A stretch of DNA of 64,000 nt, taken from assembly GCA_949284985.1 (NCBI GenBank), contig CASDWY010000012.1, forward strand, positions 17,835 to 81,834. Reading direction: 5' to 3'. Below, in pieces: positions 16,314 through 26,003 of this stretch. This DNA is from an uncultured bacterium (GTDB taxonomy: Bacteria > Cyanobacteriota > Vampirovibrionia > Gastranaerophilales > Gastranaerophilaceae). Each line of letters starts with the position of its first letter. The stretch's first letter is position 1. The translations under genes were made by a program, and so were the position numbers. Below the pieces are notes generated by a model. That model searched no databases and was not told where the DNA came from. It saw only the letters and a program-made list of their open reading frames with translations.

Positions 16314-16342
16314 AAATTAGCATGCACATAATTTACTGTCAA
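16314..16342 (-). promoter_or_regulatory. Promoter of tRNA-Ile
   Basis: On the minus strand, -35 TTGACA (16337-16342) and -10 TAATTT (16314-16319) are separated by 17 bases, 45 bases upstream of the tRNA 5' end. Confidence 0.7.
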
Positions 16343-16480
16343 TGTTTTTTTTCTTGAATTGCTAATTATTAAATTTTTAAATATGTAGTTGAAAAATGTT
16401 TTTGAGCGTTACATAATAATTTTGAGTAATCGGAATTATTATTAATGGCGGATGGTTCTGCCGCAAACATAAGGAGATAA

Positions 16481-17800
<1,320 letters not shown>

Positions 17801-17814
17801 TTATAGTTTAAAGT

Positions 17815-17848
17815 AAAAAAACACCAGGCTGTTGCCTGGTGTTTTTTA
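17815..17848 (+). terminator. Rho-independent terminator of eno
   Basis: Stem ACACCAGGC-TGTT-GCCTGGTGT flanked by A and T runs, just after the enolase stop. Confidence 0.9.
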
Positions 17849-17882
17849 TTTATCCTTACTATTTAATTATACTAGATTTTTT

Positions 17883-18063
17883 TTCGGTTTTCAATTTCTT
17901 GAGCAAGTTTTAGTATTTGTTCTATGGTTTTTTGTTCTTCTAATTTATGGTTAAAAATTCCATAGTCGTTTGCGCTTTCTTTGTTTTTTTGTTCGGTATT
18001 CAATTTCATAAGCAAGTTCTAGTATTTGTTCTATGGTTTTTTGTTCTTCTGATTTATGGTTAA
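17883..18063 (-). repeat. Tandem duplication (109-base period) at the 3' end of the coiled-coil gene
   Basis: The segment around 17883-17955 repeats at 17992-18063, exactly 109 bases apart. Both copies encode EEQKTIEQIL.LA.EIE. A 109-base period is 36 codons plus one base, so one A has been added in the run of seven As (minus strand, ~17988-17994) and shifts the frame of the last unit. Confidence 0.75.
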
Positions 18064-20164
18064 AATCTTTTGGATAAATTTGATCTATTCTTGAATCTAT
18101 TTTACCGAATTGCCATCTGAGCTTTTTAATTTCATTAGTTCCTTCGTAGCTTTTATCATATTGATAGCCATAGTAGTTTGCACTTTCTTCTAAGTAATCT
18201 ATGAGAGCTTCTATTTTGTCACATTTTTCGTTATATGTCATATCGTCGTCGTTTAGAATATCTGCAGGAAGAGATCTTTTGCCAAATATTCCTGAACCGT
18301 ATTCCATTAAAACTTCTGATACATTGAATTTGTCTATATTACTGAAACCATATACTTGTCCGTTTTCGATTTCAATATTTTTAGCTACCCAGTTTCCGTC
18401 AACTGATTCTTTTTCTTGATTTTCGTTTGTGTATTCTGTGTCTTTAGTATTTTCAACTTCAGCTCTTAAGTTTTCATAATCTTCAGTTAATTGAGTGTAT
18501 GTATCATAGTCTATGTTACCGCTGTTTGATGCTTGTTGAATTTTACCTTGAATCTTTTCTAATTTTGACATTAAATCATATTTTACTTTATTTGGTGTGT
18601 GATCTAGTGCATCTATGTCGAACAATAGTGACGTGATTTCAGTATCGATTTCGGAATATTCTTCTTTAATTGCTGTTATGTCTTCATCTGTAAGAGGAAC
18701 TTCAGCGTTATCTGTTGCAGTTACAATTGGTCCTCTAGTTTTTTGTGTAGTTTCTGTATTTTCTGCTTTTTTATCTTGTTGAGCTTGTGTTTCGTTCCAA
18801 AGAATTGTCAGTCCTTCGTCGCTAGGTTCATTTGGTTCTACTTCTTCTGCTTGTACGTTTTCTACAGTATCATTAGGTATGATTGAGGCTGTTTGCATTA
18901 AGTCTATTTTTTCTTTAGCTTCATCAATCATGCTTTGCATTCTTGTAATATCTTCAGCTGTAATATTTTTTCCGTTATATTGTTTAAGCTCTTTTATAAT
19001 TTTTTCTATTTCAGCATTTGATACTGCGCCTGTGTTTTCACCTAAGGCTCTTTGCAATTCTTTTACTTGTAGGTCTAAAGCTGCATAGGCTTTTGCTTTA
19101 TCAGTTATTTCATTTGATTTTTTGTTATTATCAGCAGTTGTTGTTTGTTTTGGTGCTTCTTTTTCAGTTGTTGCTTTTGTTTCTACTTGTTTAGTTTCTG
19201 CTTTTGGATCTTTTTGTTCGTTTTCTTTTTTTGGAAGATTTGCTTCAAAGCTAACTGTAAGATTTGTTGCTTGTCCTTTTTCACAAGTACAAGTTGCATC
19301 TTCGTTTTCTGGAGTTCCTGCTAAGACAAAAACATTATTATTAGGATTTTCTTGTCTTACAGGAGTTTGTTTTTCGTAATTAATGTTAAATAAATTATTT
19401 ACGCTTGCTTCTTTTGCTGAAATTTCTGCTTTTACTTTTTCTAATTCGTTAGCTAGCTTTTTATTATAATTTAGAACTTGCATTAATTCCATTGAAGTAT
19501 TGCTTCTATATCCAGTAGGATATGGCATTCCAACATTAGGGATTGCTGCTGCTGCGTTCATAAATCCATTAGCCATGAAGCTTTGTTGTAGCCCTAAAAA
19601 TGGGTTGAGGCTTTGTAACTGCATGTTTTGATTTGCCATTATCTGTTCAATTTGCATTTTTTCTTTAAGTATAGATATATGAACTTGGGTGTTACGCATT
19701 TCATTAATTATGTATGAATATCTGTTTTGCAGCTCTGCTAGTTCTTTGTTAGTTGCTTCATATCTGTTGCCGGATGTGGTTGTCGTATCTTGAGTAAATA
19801 TATCATTAAGTTTTGTTCTTTCGTTATTTTTATTGCCAAGTATGTCACCGACAGTTGTGTGTTTTTTAGTTGCAGTCATGAATAAATCATTAACTTCTGC
19901 TTTGCTTTTACCGTCTAATTGTTTTAAAAGATTTACTGTATTATTATCCAATTTAGCATTTATAAGGTTGCCATTTTCATCTTTAACTTCAATGACATCG
20001 CTTCTGTCAAAAATGCCTGTGAGATTTTTGTCAGAATCTTTGTGGTTGGTGAAAACAGAAATTTTATATGTTTTTCCATCTTCTCCCTTTGTAGTGAAGG
20101 TAATAGCATTACTTTGCCTTAAATCTACACCTGTAGGCTTAACAATTTCTACAAACTCGCTCAT
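17951..20164 (-). CDS. Long coiled-coil protein of unknown function, C-terminus frameshifted
   Basis: About 737 residues, not recognised. The N-terminal ~120 residues look folded; the rest alternates helical, charged coiled-coil segments with low-complexity T/E/K-rich linkers, a Met/Gln/Ala-rich stretch (~175-215) and a short CTCEKG cysteine motif. There is no signal peptide or membrane segment. The start is placed at ATG 20164 (MSEFVEIV) behind AAAGGA, not at the upstream in-frame TTG. The last ~13 residues (QRKRKRLWNF) result from a frameshift; the original frame would continue ESANDYGIFNHK into a second repeat unit and end about 17878. It could be cytoskeletal, structural or a secreted substrate. 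Confidence 0.75.
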   Translation of the reverse strand: MSEFVEIVKPTGVDLRQSNAITFTTKGEDGKTYKISVFTNHKDSDKNLTGIFDRSDVIEVKDENGNLINAKLDNNTVNLLKQLDGKSKAEVNDLFMTATKKHTTVGDILGNKNNERTKLNDIFTQDTTTTSGNRYEATNKELAELQNRYSYIINEMRNTQVHISILKEKMQIEQIMANQNMQLQSLNPFLGLQQSFMANGFMNAAAAIPNVGMPYPTGYRSNTSMELMQVLNYNKKLANELEKVKAEISAKEASVNNLFNINYEKQTPVRQENPNNNVFVLAGTPENEDATCTCEKGQATNLTVSFEANLPKKENEQKDPKAETKQVETKATTEKEAPKQTTTADNNKKSNEITDKAKAYAALDLQVKELQRALGENTGAVSNAEIEKIIKELKQYNGKNITAEDITRMQSMIDEAKEKIDLMQTASIIPNDTVENVQAEEVEPNEPSDEGLTILWNETQAQQDKKAENTETTQKTRGPIVTATDNAEVPLTDEDITAIKEEYSEIDTEITSLLFDIDALDHTPNKVKYDLMSKLEKIQGKIQQASNSGNIDYDTYTQLTEDYENLRAEVENTKDTEYTNENQEKESVDGNWVAKNIEIENGQVYGFSNIDKFNVSEVLMEYGSGIFGKRSLPADILNDDDMTYNEKCDKIEALIDYLEESANYYGYQYDKSYEGTNEIKKLRWQFGKIDSRIDQIYPKDFNHKSEEQKTIEQILELAYEIEYRTKKQRKRKRLWNF

Positions 20165-20482
20165 CTTAAATCCTTTCAAAAAATATTATTATCCTCTCTT
20201 GTATATATTAAGGATTTGTTTTTTATAAAATTGCCATGAATTTTAACAGCTTCTTAACATTTGTTAATGTTGCAGTGATTAAAAAAGTGATGAAAGCTTT
20301 GTACCAATTAAATTTGAGTATAAGTTAAAAAACAAATAATGTAATAATGAATTAAAATATTTATTTTAGAGATTTAAAGCATTCAGAACTAAACTAAAGT
20401 ATAAGATTTGTAACAAATATCAAAGTTTGAAGAATTGTTGTCCGACAATATAAATATATGAGCATGTAGAAATAGGAAAATT
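20165..20482. other. Divergent intergenic region
   Basis: 318 A+T-rich bases between the coiled-coil gene and the HD-GYP-like gene. I see a promoter for the rightward gene: TTTGAA (20426-20431), 17 bases, TATAAA (20449-20454), with the small dyad ATTGT-TGTCCG-ACAAT lying within the spacer. No RNA gene or ORF is evident in the rest. Confidence 0.45.
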
Positions 20483-21856
20483 ATGAAGGAAAGTACTAGT
20501 AAGAAAAGTGTATCAATGTTTGCACGAAGCTCTCAGTTGATAGAAAATGATCCTTTAGAGGAGATTTTTGCACTTAATTTGGGTGATTTTTTAACTGAGC
20601 ATCTGATTTCAGATGAGTTAGTGGAAAAAATATCTCACAAGGCTGGAGATAGGGTAAAGGCGTTAAAGAATCAATTAAGAGAACTGATTTCTATATATTC
20701 AATTGATAATACATTAAGTTTGCTTGGTTTTAATAACAAGGAGGATTATATTTTATATAATTCTATTGCAAAAACAATAATTCAAATGCTTGATGTAGAT
20801 CGATGCCATATCTTTTTGTCAAAAGATAATGCAAAAGGATTGGAGCATGCCGGTAATGATCTTATACTAGTTGGATCGTCAATGTATTTTGATGATGATA
20901 TTTATTCATATAATATTGGATATAAATTGACAGATCCGGATATAATAGTTCGTGCATTTATTTCAAAAAAGACAATAGTTCCGGAAGTTGTAGCATTGGA
21001 AAGCAATTTTAGACCGATAGCAAAGCTAAACGAAGATGAAACACGTTTTTATGCAGCAATACCAATGCATAATAATTCAGTTTCAGTAGGGGTAATTGTA
21101 GTTGAGAACAGTACGCCAAAAGAGATTATGCCGGAGTATGTAGAGTTGTTAGAGTGTACAGCAAAGCTATTTGCAACATCAATGTACTTACAAAAATTAA
21201 CTGAAGAGACAGCTAAAGCTATCGAAGAGGAATATATTCCTGGTTTGTCGCATTTGCAGCATCTTAGAGCAGAGCTTACTGCAGTAATCGGTGATTTGGG
21301 AGATCAGCAACAAGCATTTGTTGAGCAGCTTGCTGTTGCGGTTGATATTAAAGGACAGTACAAAAATAATCATTCTAAAAATACGGCAGAGCTTGCAAGA
21401 AAGCTTTGTGATAAGCTTGAATTAAATGAAAAAACAAAAGATTTAATATATTACGCGGGACTTTTACAAAATATTGGTAAAATAACTTTGCCAGAACAGC
21501 TTTTTAATAAAAAAGGCAAGCTTACTCAAGAGGATTGGGAAAAAATTCAAAATCATGCAAATGTTGGTGTAAATTTGCTAATGAGTATAAATTTTTTGTC
21601 AGAAGTAATTCCATATATTCATTATCATAAAGAGCGCTGGGATGGAAAAGGTGTCCCAGAGGGCTTGAAAGGCTACAGTATTCCTTTGGGATCAAGGATT
21701 ATTGCAGTTGCAGATGCTTTTACGGCTATGACTATGGATAGGTCATATCGAGAAGCAATGAGCGTTGAAGAAGCACTTGATATAATCAAGGAAGAAGCGG
21801 GTATCAAGTGGGATCCGGTAGTGGTAGATGCACTTGTGAGAGTACAAAAACAGTAG
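20483..21856 (+). CDS. GAF domain plus degenerate HD-GYP domain protein
   Basis: 457 residues with a GAF-like sensory domain (~80-235, DVDRCHIFLSKDN..) followed by an HD-GYP domain (~290-455). HD-GYP enzymes hydrolyse c-di-GMP, but here the metal-binding HD of HDIGK is QN (LLQNIGKI) and the GYP motif is GVP (WDGKGVPEGL). It is therefore probably not a phosphodiesterase and may bind c-di-GMP or a partner instead. AGGAAA precedes ATG. The hydrolase-like gene starts 15 bases after its stop and the FlgC operon follows. Confidence 0.85.
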   Translation: MKESTSKKSVSMFARSSQLIENDPLEEIFALNLGDFLTEHLISDELVEKISHKAGDRVKALKNQLRELISIYSIDNTLSLLGFNNKEDYILYNSIAKTIIQMLDVDRCHIFLSKDNAKGLEHAGNDLILVGSSMYFDDDIYSYNIGYKLTDPDIIVRAFISKKTIVPEVVALESNFRPIAKLNEDETRFYAAIPMHNNSVSVGVIVVENSTPKEIMPEYVELLECTAKLFATSMYLQKLTEETAKAIEEEYIPGLSHLQHLRAELTAVIGDLGDQQQAFVEQLAVAVDIKGQYKNNHSKNTAELARKLCDKLELNEKTKDLIYYAGLLQNIGKITLPEQLFNKKGKLTQEDWEKIQNHANVGVNLLMSINFLSEVIPYIHYHKERWDGKGVPEGLKGYSIPLGSRIIAVADAFTAMTMDRSYREAMSVEEALDIIKEEAGIKWDPVVVDALVRVQKQ

Positions 21857-21871
21857 TACAGGATGTAAGAG

Positions 21872-22651
21872 ATGAAAAAACTGGTATTTGCAATAACTTT
21901 GGTTGTTGCATTGATAGCGTTGAGTGGCGGATGTTCTTACGCTATTGAGCAAAAAAAGAGAATTCAGTATTTTGACTATGAAACTACGGATAATTTTATA
22001 GTCAAATCTACTCTCACATACCCTACGGTTGAAAAAACTAAATATCCATTGGTTGTTCTATTGCATTCATTAGGGTATTCCAGTGAGTATTGGGGTAGTT
22101 TGAAATCTGATTTTAATCAAGCAGGTATTGCTGTTTTGGAAATTGATTTAAAAGGTCATGGTAAAAGTATAAATGATATTTATTTTAAGCGTAGATCTTG
22201 GATTTACCTGACAGATAAAGCATTTAAACTTTATCCGAATGAGGTGAATGAAATTGTAAAAAAGGTACTAGCAGCCAATAAAAATATTTCACCATTTTAT
22301 GTTTCGTATGTTGGTGCAGATATAGGAGCAAATACGGCTGTTATAACAGCACAAATACAATCACCCAGACCAATATGTCTTGTGTTAATTTCTCCAAATA
22401 TTAATTTTAGAGGGCTATATATTCCTATAAAACTTGCAAATGCAGGTAATTTATCTGTATTGGCTATTGCTGCAGCAAAGGATTTGAACTCGGTAAAACA
22501 GCTTAGCGAGGTAGAAAAATTTGCTCAAGGTCGTTATGAAAAAAAAGTTTATCCAAATGGTGGAACAGGAATGATAATGTTAAAACTAAATCCATCAATG
22601 TCGGTTGATATTGTTAATTGGGTTGTGGATAGAATGAATGAAAAAAGTTGA
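21872..22651 (+). CDS. Exported alpha/beta-hydrolase-fold protein with altered catalytic residues
   Basis: 259 residues. The N-terminal ~24 residues are a signal peptide ending LSGGCSYA, cleaved either after SYA or at the cysteine as a weak lipobox. The rest follows the dienelactone-hydrolase-like layout: the oxyanion strand PLVVLLHSLGYSSEYW, then DLKGHGKS, then the nucleophile elbow. The elbow is GADIG, with aspartate where serine or cysteine is expected, and the C-terminal AGHG histidine motif is replaced by NGGTGM. Activity as a serine hydrolase is unlikely. It lies in tandem with the degenerate HD-GYP gene. Confidence 0.75.
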   Translation: MKKLVFAITLVVALIALSGGCSYAIEQKKRIQYFDYETTDNFIVKSTLTYPTVEKTKYPLVVLLHSLGYSSEYWGSLKSDFNQAGIAVLEIDLKGHGKSINDIYFKRRSWIYLTDKAFKLYPNEVNEIVKKVLAANKNISPFYVSYVGADIGANTAVITAQIQSPRPICLVLISPNINFRGLYIPIKLANAGNLSVLAIAAAKDLNSVKQLSEVEKFAQGRYEKKVYPNGGTGMIMLKLNPSMSVDIVNWVVDRMNEKS

Positions 22652-22821
22652 TTTTAAATTAAAATATTAGTTGACTTGCAAAAATAAATCATTAAAAATC
22701 TGTATGAAGGAAAGAAGTTTATAGAACTCATCCAAATGCAGGTTTTTTTTTATTCAAATAAAAGAAAAACTATAGATAAACCGACTTCATATACAAAGAC
22801 GTAAAATGCGAGGTGAATTTT

Positions 22822-23265
22822 ATGAGTATTATGGAATCAATGGATATAGGTGTAAGAAGCCTTTCTGTGCATGGAAAGAGGATCGATTTGCATGCCAAAA
22901 ACATTGCAAACCTTGATACTCCTAATTACGTAAGAAAAATACCTGTGCTTGACGCAACAGATGACTTGTCTTTTCATGGGCTTATGAATGCAATGAAAGA
23001 AGATGTTTTTGGAGTTGGGACTTTGCCTTTTTATCAAGGGGGAGTAGTATGGTCAGGTGTAGTAGAAGATCCTACATTGGGTGAGAGAATATACAAACCC
23101 GGACACCCTGATGCCGATGCAAACGGTTATATACGAGCATCAAATGTTAATCCTCTTGTCGAAATGGCAGATGCACAAGCTTCACAAAGAGCATATGAGG
23201 CTAACTTGGCAGTTTTAACTATATCAAAATCTATGGCATTAAAAGCTTTGGAAATAGGTAAATAA
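22822..23265 (+). CDS. flgC: Flagellar proximal rod protein FlgC
   Basis: Rod subunit exported by the type III apparatus to build the periplasmic shaft. 147 residues with the N-terminal rod/hook motif (SLSVHGKRIDLHAKNIANLDTPNY) and the C-terminal motif (SQRAYEANLAVLTISKSMALKALEIG); YKPGHPDADANGYI is the FlgC-specific middle. The start is placed at ATG 22822 with AGGTG 6 bases upstream; the GTG at 22813 overlaps that ribosome-binding site. FlgB, normally just upstream, is absent here. It heads an eight-gene operon. Confidence 0.92.
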   Translation: MSIMESMDIGVRSLSVHGKRIDLHAKNIANLDTPNYVRKIPVLDATDDLSFHGLMNAMKEDVFGVGTLPFYQGGVVWSGVVEDPTLGERIYKPGHPDADANGYIRASNVNPLVEMADAQASQRAYEANLAVLTISKSMALKALEIGK

Positions 23266-23268
23266 TAA

Positions 23269-23892
23269 ATGACTTTTTCACCAAAAATTCAAAATTACAT
23301 AAATTCCAGCGGTAAAGAGGTTGCGTTGCAAAGATATGCGCAAATACAGGCATATGTTGATAATTTTGATAAAAAAGTTAACCCCCTGGAGGTTCAAAAA
23401 CAATCAAAACTGGAAACATTTGCCGATGTCTTAAAGACGTCTGACGTTAATGCATCAGGTTTTAGGGTGCTGCCCTCAAAATTAGATGCAAGCATGGAAT
23501 ATCAAGGTACAATATCAAAAGGTCAAATACAAAGTATAGTTTCTCAAATTGCTAAGAAATATGAAGTTGATGAAAATCTTGTAAATGCTGTTATAAAACA
23601 AGAATCAGGATTTAATCCTAAAGCAACATCTCATTGTGGAGCGATGGGATTGATGCAGCTTATGCCTGCAACTGCAAAGAGTCTTGGGGTAAAAGATGCA
23701 TATAATCCGGTTCAAAATATAGAAGGCGGTGTAAAGTATTTAAGTAATTTGCTTAAAAAATATAATGGAAATACAGTTTTAGCGCTTGCGGCATACAATG
23801 CAGGTTCAGGCGCAGTCGCAAAATATGGCGGAGTTCCTCCATATAAGGAAACTCAAAATTATGTAAAAAATATTCTCGCAAATTATTTATAA
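23269..23892 (+). CDS. SLT-type lytic transglycosylase
   Basis: Cuts peptidoglycan glycan strands. 207 residues; the C-terminal ~115 are an SLT (lysozyme-like) domain with the catalytic glutamate in IKQESGFNP, then GAMGLMQLMPATA and ALAAYNAGSGAV. There is no N-terminal signal peptide, so it may be exported through the type III apparatus, as the FlgJ muramidase is. It lies between flgC and fliE with 3- and 19-base gaps, suggesting it opens the wall for the rod. Confidence 0.88.
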   Translation: MTFSPKIQNYINSSGKEVALQRYAQIQAYVDNFDKKVNPLEVQKQSKLETFADVLKTSDVNASGFRVLPSKLDASMEYQGTISKGQIQSIVSQIAKKYEVDENLVNAVIKQESGFNPKATSHCGAMGLMQLMPATAKSLGVKDAYNPVQNIEGGVKYLSNLLKKYNGNTVLALAAYNAGSGAVAKYGGVPPYKETQNYVKNILANYL

Positions 23893-23911
23893 ATAAGGAA
23901 AGAAGGGTTAA

Positions 23912-24253
23912 ATGTTTAAACATCAGTTAGTACCAAATATTAATTTATTTGAAAGAATTCAGCCAACAAAGCTTGATATGAATTCAGGAATTGATACTAT
24001 GCGATTATCAAGAATAGAAAAACCTGAAACACAAGATTTTAAGGCAGTTTTTTCCGGATTGGTTGAAAATCTTAACCTTGAAATGAATGCACCTGATAAT
24101 TTAATGAAAGACGTTGCAATGGGTAAATCAAATGTTGATATACACGATGTAATGACAGCAATGGCAAAAGCAGAGTTGGGCGTTAATATTGCAACCGGAA
24201 TTACAGGAAAAGTCATCCAAGCGTATGATAAAATTACTCAAATTCAAGTATAG
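23912..24253 (+). CDS. fliE: Flagellar MS-ring/rod junction protein FliE
   Basis: Connects the FliF ring to the rod and is the first export substrate. 113 residues; the conserved C-terminal part is visible (DVMTAMAKAELGVNIATGITGKVIQAYDKITQIQV pattern, shown here as residues ~78-113). AAGGAAAG precedes ATG. Its place after flgC and before fliF matches the classical flgB-flgC-fliE-fliF order. Confidence 0.9.
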   Translation: MFKHQLVPNINLFERIQPTKLDMNSGIDTMRLSRIEKPETQDFKAVFSGLVENLNLEMNAPDNLMKDVAMGKSNVDIHDVMTAMAKAELGVNIATGITGKVIQAYDKITQIQV

Positions 24254-24255
24254 TG

Positions 24256-24284
24256 TTAACTTTTTAATAAAAATATAGTATAAT
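24256..24284 (+). promoter_or_regulatory. Internal promoter upstream of fliF
   Basis: TTAACT (24256-24261), 17 bases, perfect TATAAT (24279-24284), starting just after the fliE stop. The start site would be near 24291, about 19 bases before the fliF ATG. Confidence 0.6.
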
Positions 24285-24309
24285 TCTGTTGGGAGAGTTT
24301 GTATTTTAA

Positions 24310-25983
24310 ATGAATTTTCAACAGTTAATAAAAGATAAAAGAGTTCAGATGGGGCTAATTGCAGGATTAGTGGTAGTAATTTTGCTTTTTGGAGTTGTAG
24401 TTGTTGCGAATAAAAAAGATGCAAAAGAGCTATCTAGAATTAAGCAAGAGCGGCCTTTGAAAGAAGATATAGTTTTGCTTTCTACTGATAATATAGGTAA
24501 AGCAATAGAAATTCAGGCGCTTTTAGCTCGTGAGGGAATTAATGCGTCGAGAGAAAGCGATGGTTCAAAATCTGCTATAGTTTTAAGAAAAGGTGTTTCT
24601 AACATGGGTGAGCGGGATAGAGCACTTCTGGCAATTGTAAAAAGCGGATTGATGGATCAAAATATAGGATTGGAAATTTTTGATAAAGGCGATTTTACGT
24701 CTACTAAAGAGGATAAAAGGATACGTTTAGCAAGGGCGGTAAATGGTGAATTGTCAAGACTTATAAGACGGATACCGCCAATAGAAAATGCATCGGTCTT
24801 TGTTTCTATTCCGGAGCAAACCATGTTTACTTCACAGCAGAAGCCTATAACAGCAACGGTTCAAGTTACCATGCCCAGTGGAGATAAGCTCGATCAAACA
24901 AAAGTAAAGGCGATTACTAATTTACTTTTAGGCTCAGTATCTGGTTTGGAAGCTAAAAATATAACAATTTCTGATACAAACGGAACGGTATACTCAAGCA
25001 TTATTAATGCGTCAGATGACATGCTTGCGCGATTGGAAGAAAACGATCGTTATATGGAAAATAAAGTTCGTACTCAATTAGATAGATTGGTAGGAAAAGG
25101 TAATTATGTTGCTACAGTAAGTACGTTTTTAAGACAGGCACCTGTAGAAAAGTCCAGTATAATTTATGATCCGGATTTAAAAACATCAGTAAGTGAGCAA
25201 ACTTTTTCTGAAGGCTTGGGAGATCAAACAAGAGATTCTAATAAGTCTATAAACGCAGTAAGCGTATATCTTCCTAACGGGTTACCTGGTGGAAATGCGG
25301 ATTCTGCACAAGATAGAAGTTACTCTAGAACTGCAAAAGAAACTCAGTACGGCGTAACGAAAACTCAAGTTAATGAGTATATGACAGCAGGAGTAATAGA
25401 AGAAATTTCTGTGGCGGTAACACTTGAGCAGGCAGCTATTCCTGAAAATGTAACTATAGAGGAACTTAAGGAGCTTATAGCCAAGGCTGCAAGCCCCAAA
25501 GTATCTGCAGAAAATGTTTCAATAGCATTTTCAGACTCAGTAGAACCTTTATTGGCAGGAGACAGACCTGTTACGCTTCCGCGTCCGGATCAAACAGGTA
25601 ATCCTTGGTGGATTGCTATTGCACTTATTGTTATAGGATTAATAGGCGGTTTGGCGTTTATTTCTAAGAAAGTTAAATTAGCACAAGATAAACAAAAACA
25701 AGAATTGGAAGAGCTAAGAAACAGAACACAAGATCAAGAAAGACAGTTAAGAGATGTAAATCTTAAGGCAGCTGAGTTGCTAGAAAGACAATCACAGTTA
25801 GCACAAGGACTTTTAGAACAACAACAGCAGCCGCAAATTACTCAAGTACAACAGCCTCAGTCACAGCCGGTGCCTCAAGCTGCACCAATTGGTGAAACTA
25901 TTGGTGAACTTGTTGCTGATGTTGAAGAAGTTGATGATGACGAAATGGTTGATAAGTTAAAAAGTTGGATTGAAAAAGCTTGA
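24310..25983 (+). CDS. fliF: Flagellar MS-ring protein FliF
   Basis: Forms the inner-membrane MS ring that houses the export gate. 557 residues with an N-terminal membrane segment (~17-35), the YscJ/FliF ring-building domain (RIRLARAVNGELSRLIRRI, ENASVFVSIP), a long periplasmic region and a second membrane segment (~435-455), then a Q-rich linker and an acidic C-terminal helix (DEMVDKLKSWIEKA) like the FliG-binding tail of flagellar FliF. Injectisome SctJ proteins are much shorter, so this is flagellar-type. Confidence 0.92.
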   Translation: MNFQQLIKDKRVQMGLIAGLVVVILLFGVVVVANKKDAKELSRIKQERPLKEDIVLLSTDNIGKAIEIQALLAREGINASRESDGSKSAIVLRKGVSNMGERDRALLAIVKSGLMDQNIGLEIFDKGDFTSTKEDKRIRLARAVNGELSRLIRRIPPIENASVFVSIPEQTMFTSQQKPITATVQVTMPSGDKLDQTKVKAITNLLLGSVSGLEAKNITISDTNGTVYSSIINASDDMLARLEENDRYMENKVRTQLDRLVGKGNYVATVSTFLRQAPVEKSSIIYDPDLKTSVSEQTFSEGLGDQTRDSNKSINAVSVYLPNGLPGGNADSAQDRSYSRTAKETQYGVTKTQVNEYMTAGVIEEISVAVTLEQAAIPENVTIEELKELIAKAASPKVSAENVSIAFSDSVEPLLAGDRPVTLPRPDQTGNPWWIAIALIVIGLIGGLAFISKKVKLAQDKQKQELEELRNRTQDQERQLRDVNLKAAELLERQSQLAQGLLEQQQQPQITQVQQPQSQPVPQAAPIGETIGELVADVEEVDDDEMVDKLKSWIEKA

Positions 25984-26003
25984 CGTAGTAAGGGGGAGTT
26001 AAG

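Noticed and set aside
17985..17996. Programmed -1 frameshift at the A7 run of the coiled-coil gene
   Set aside because: The frame that restores the repeat is +1, not -1, and no downstream structure is evident; a one-base insertion explains the 109-base period better.
22671..22699. Promoter upstream of flgC
   Set aside because: TTGACT is good but the hexamer at 17 bases (AAAAAT) is poor, and I could not find a convincing sigma28 alternative.
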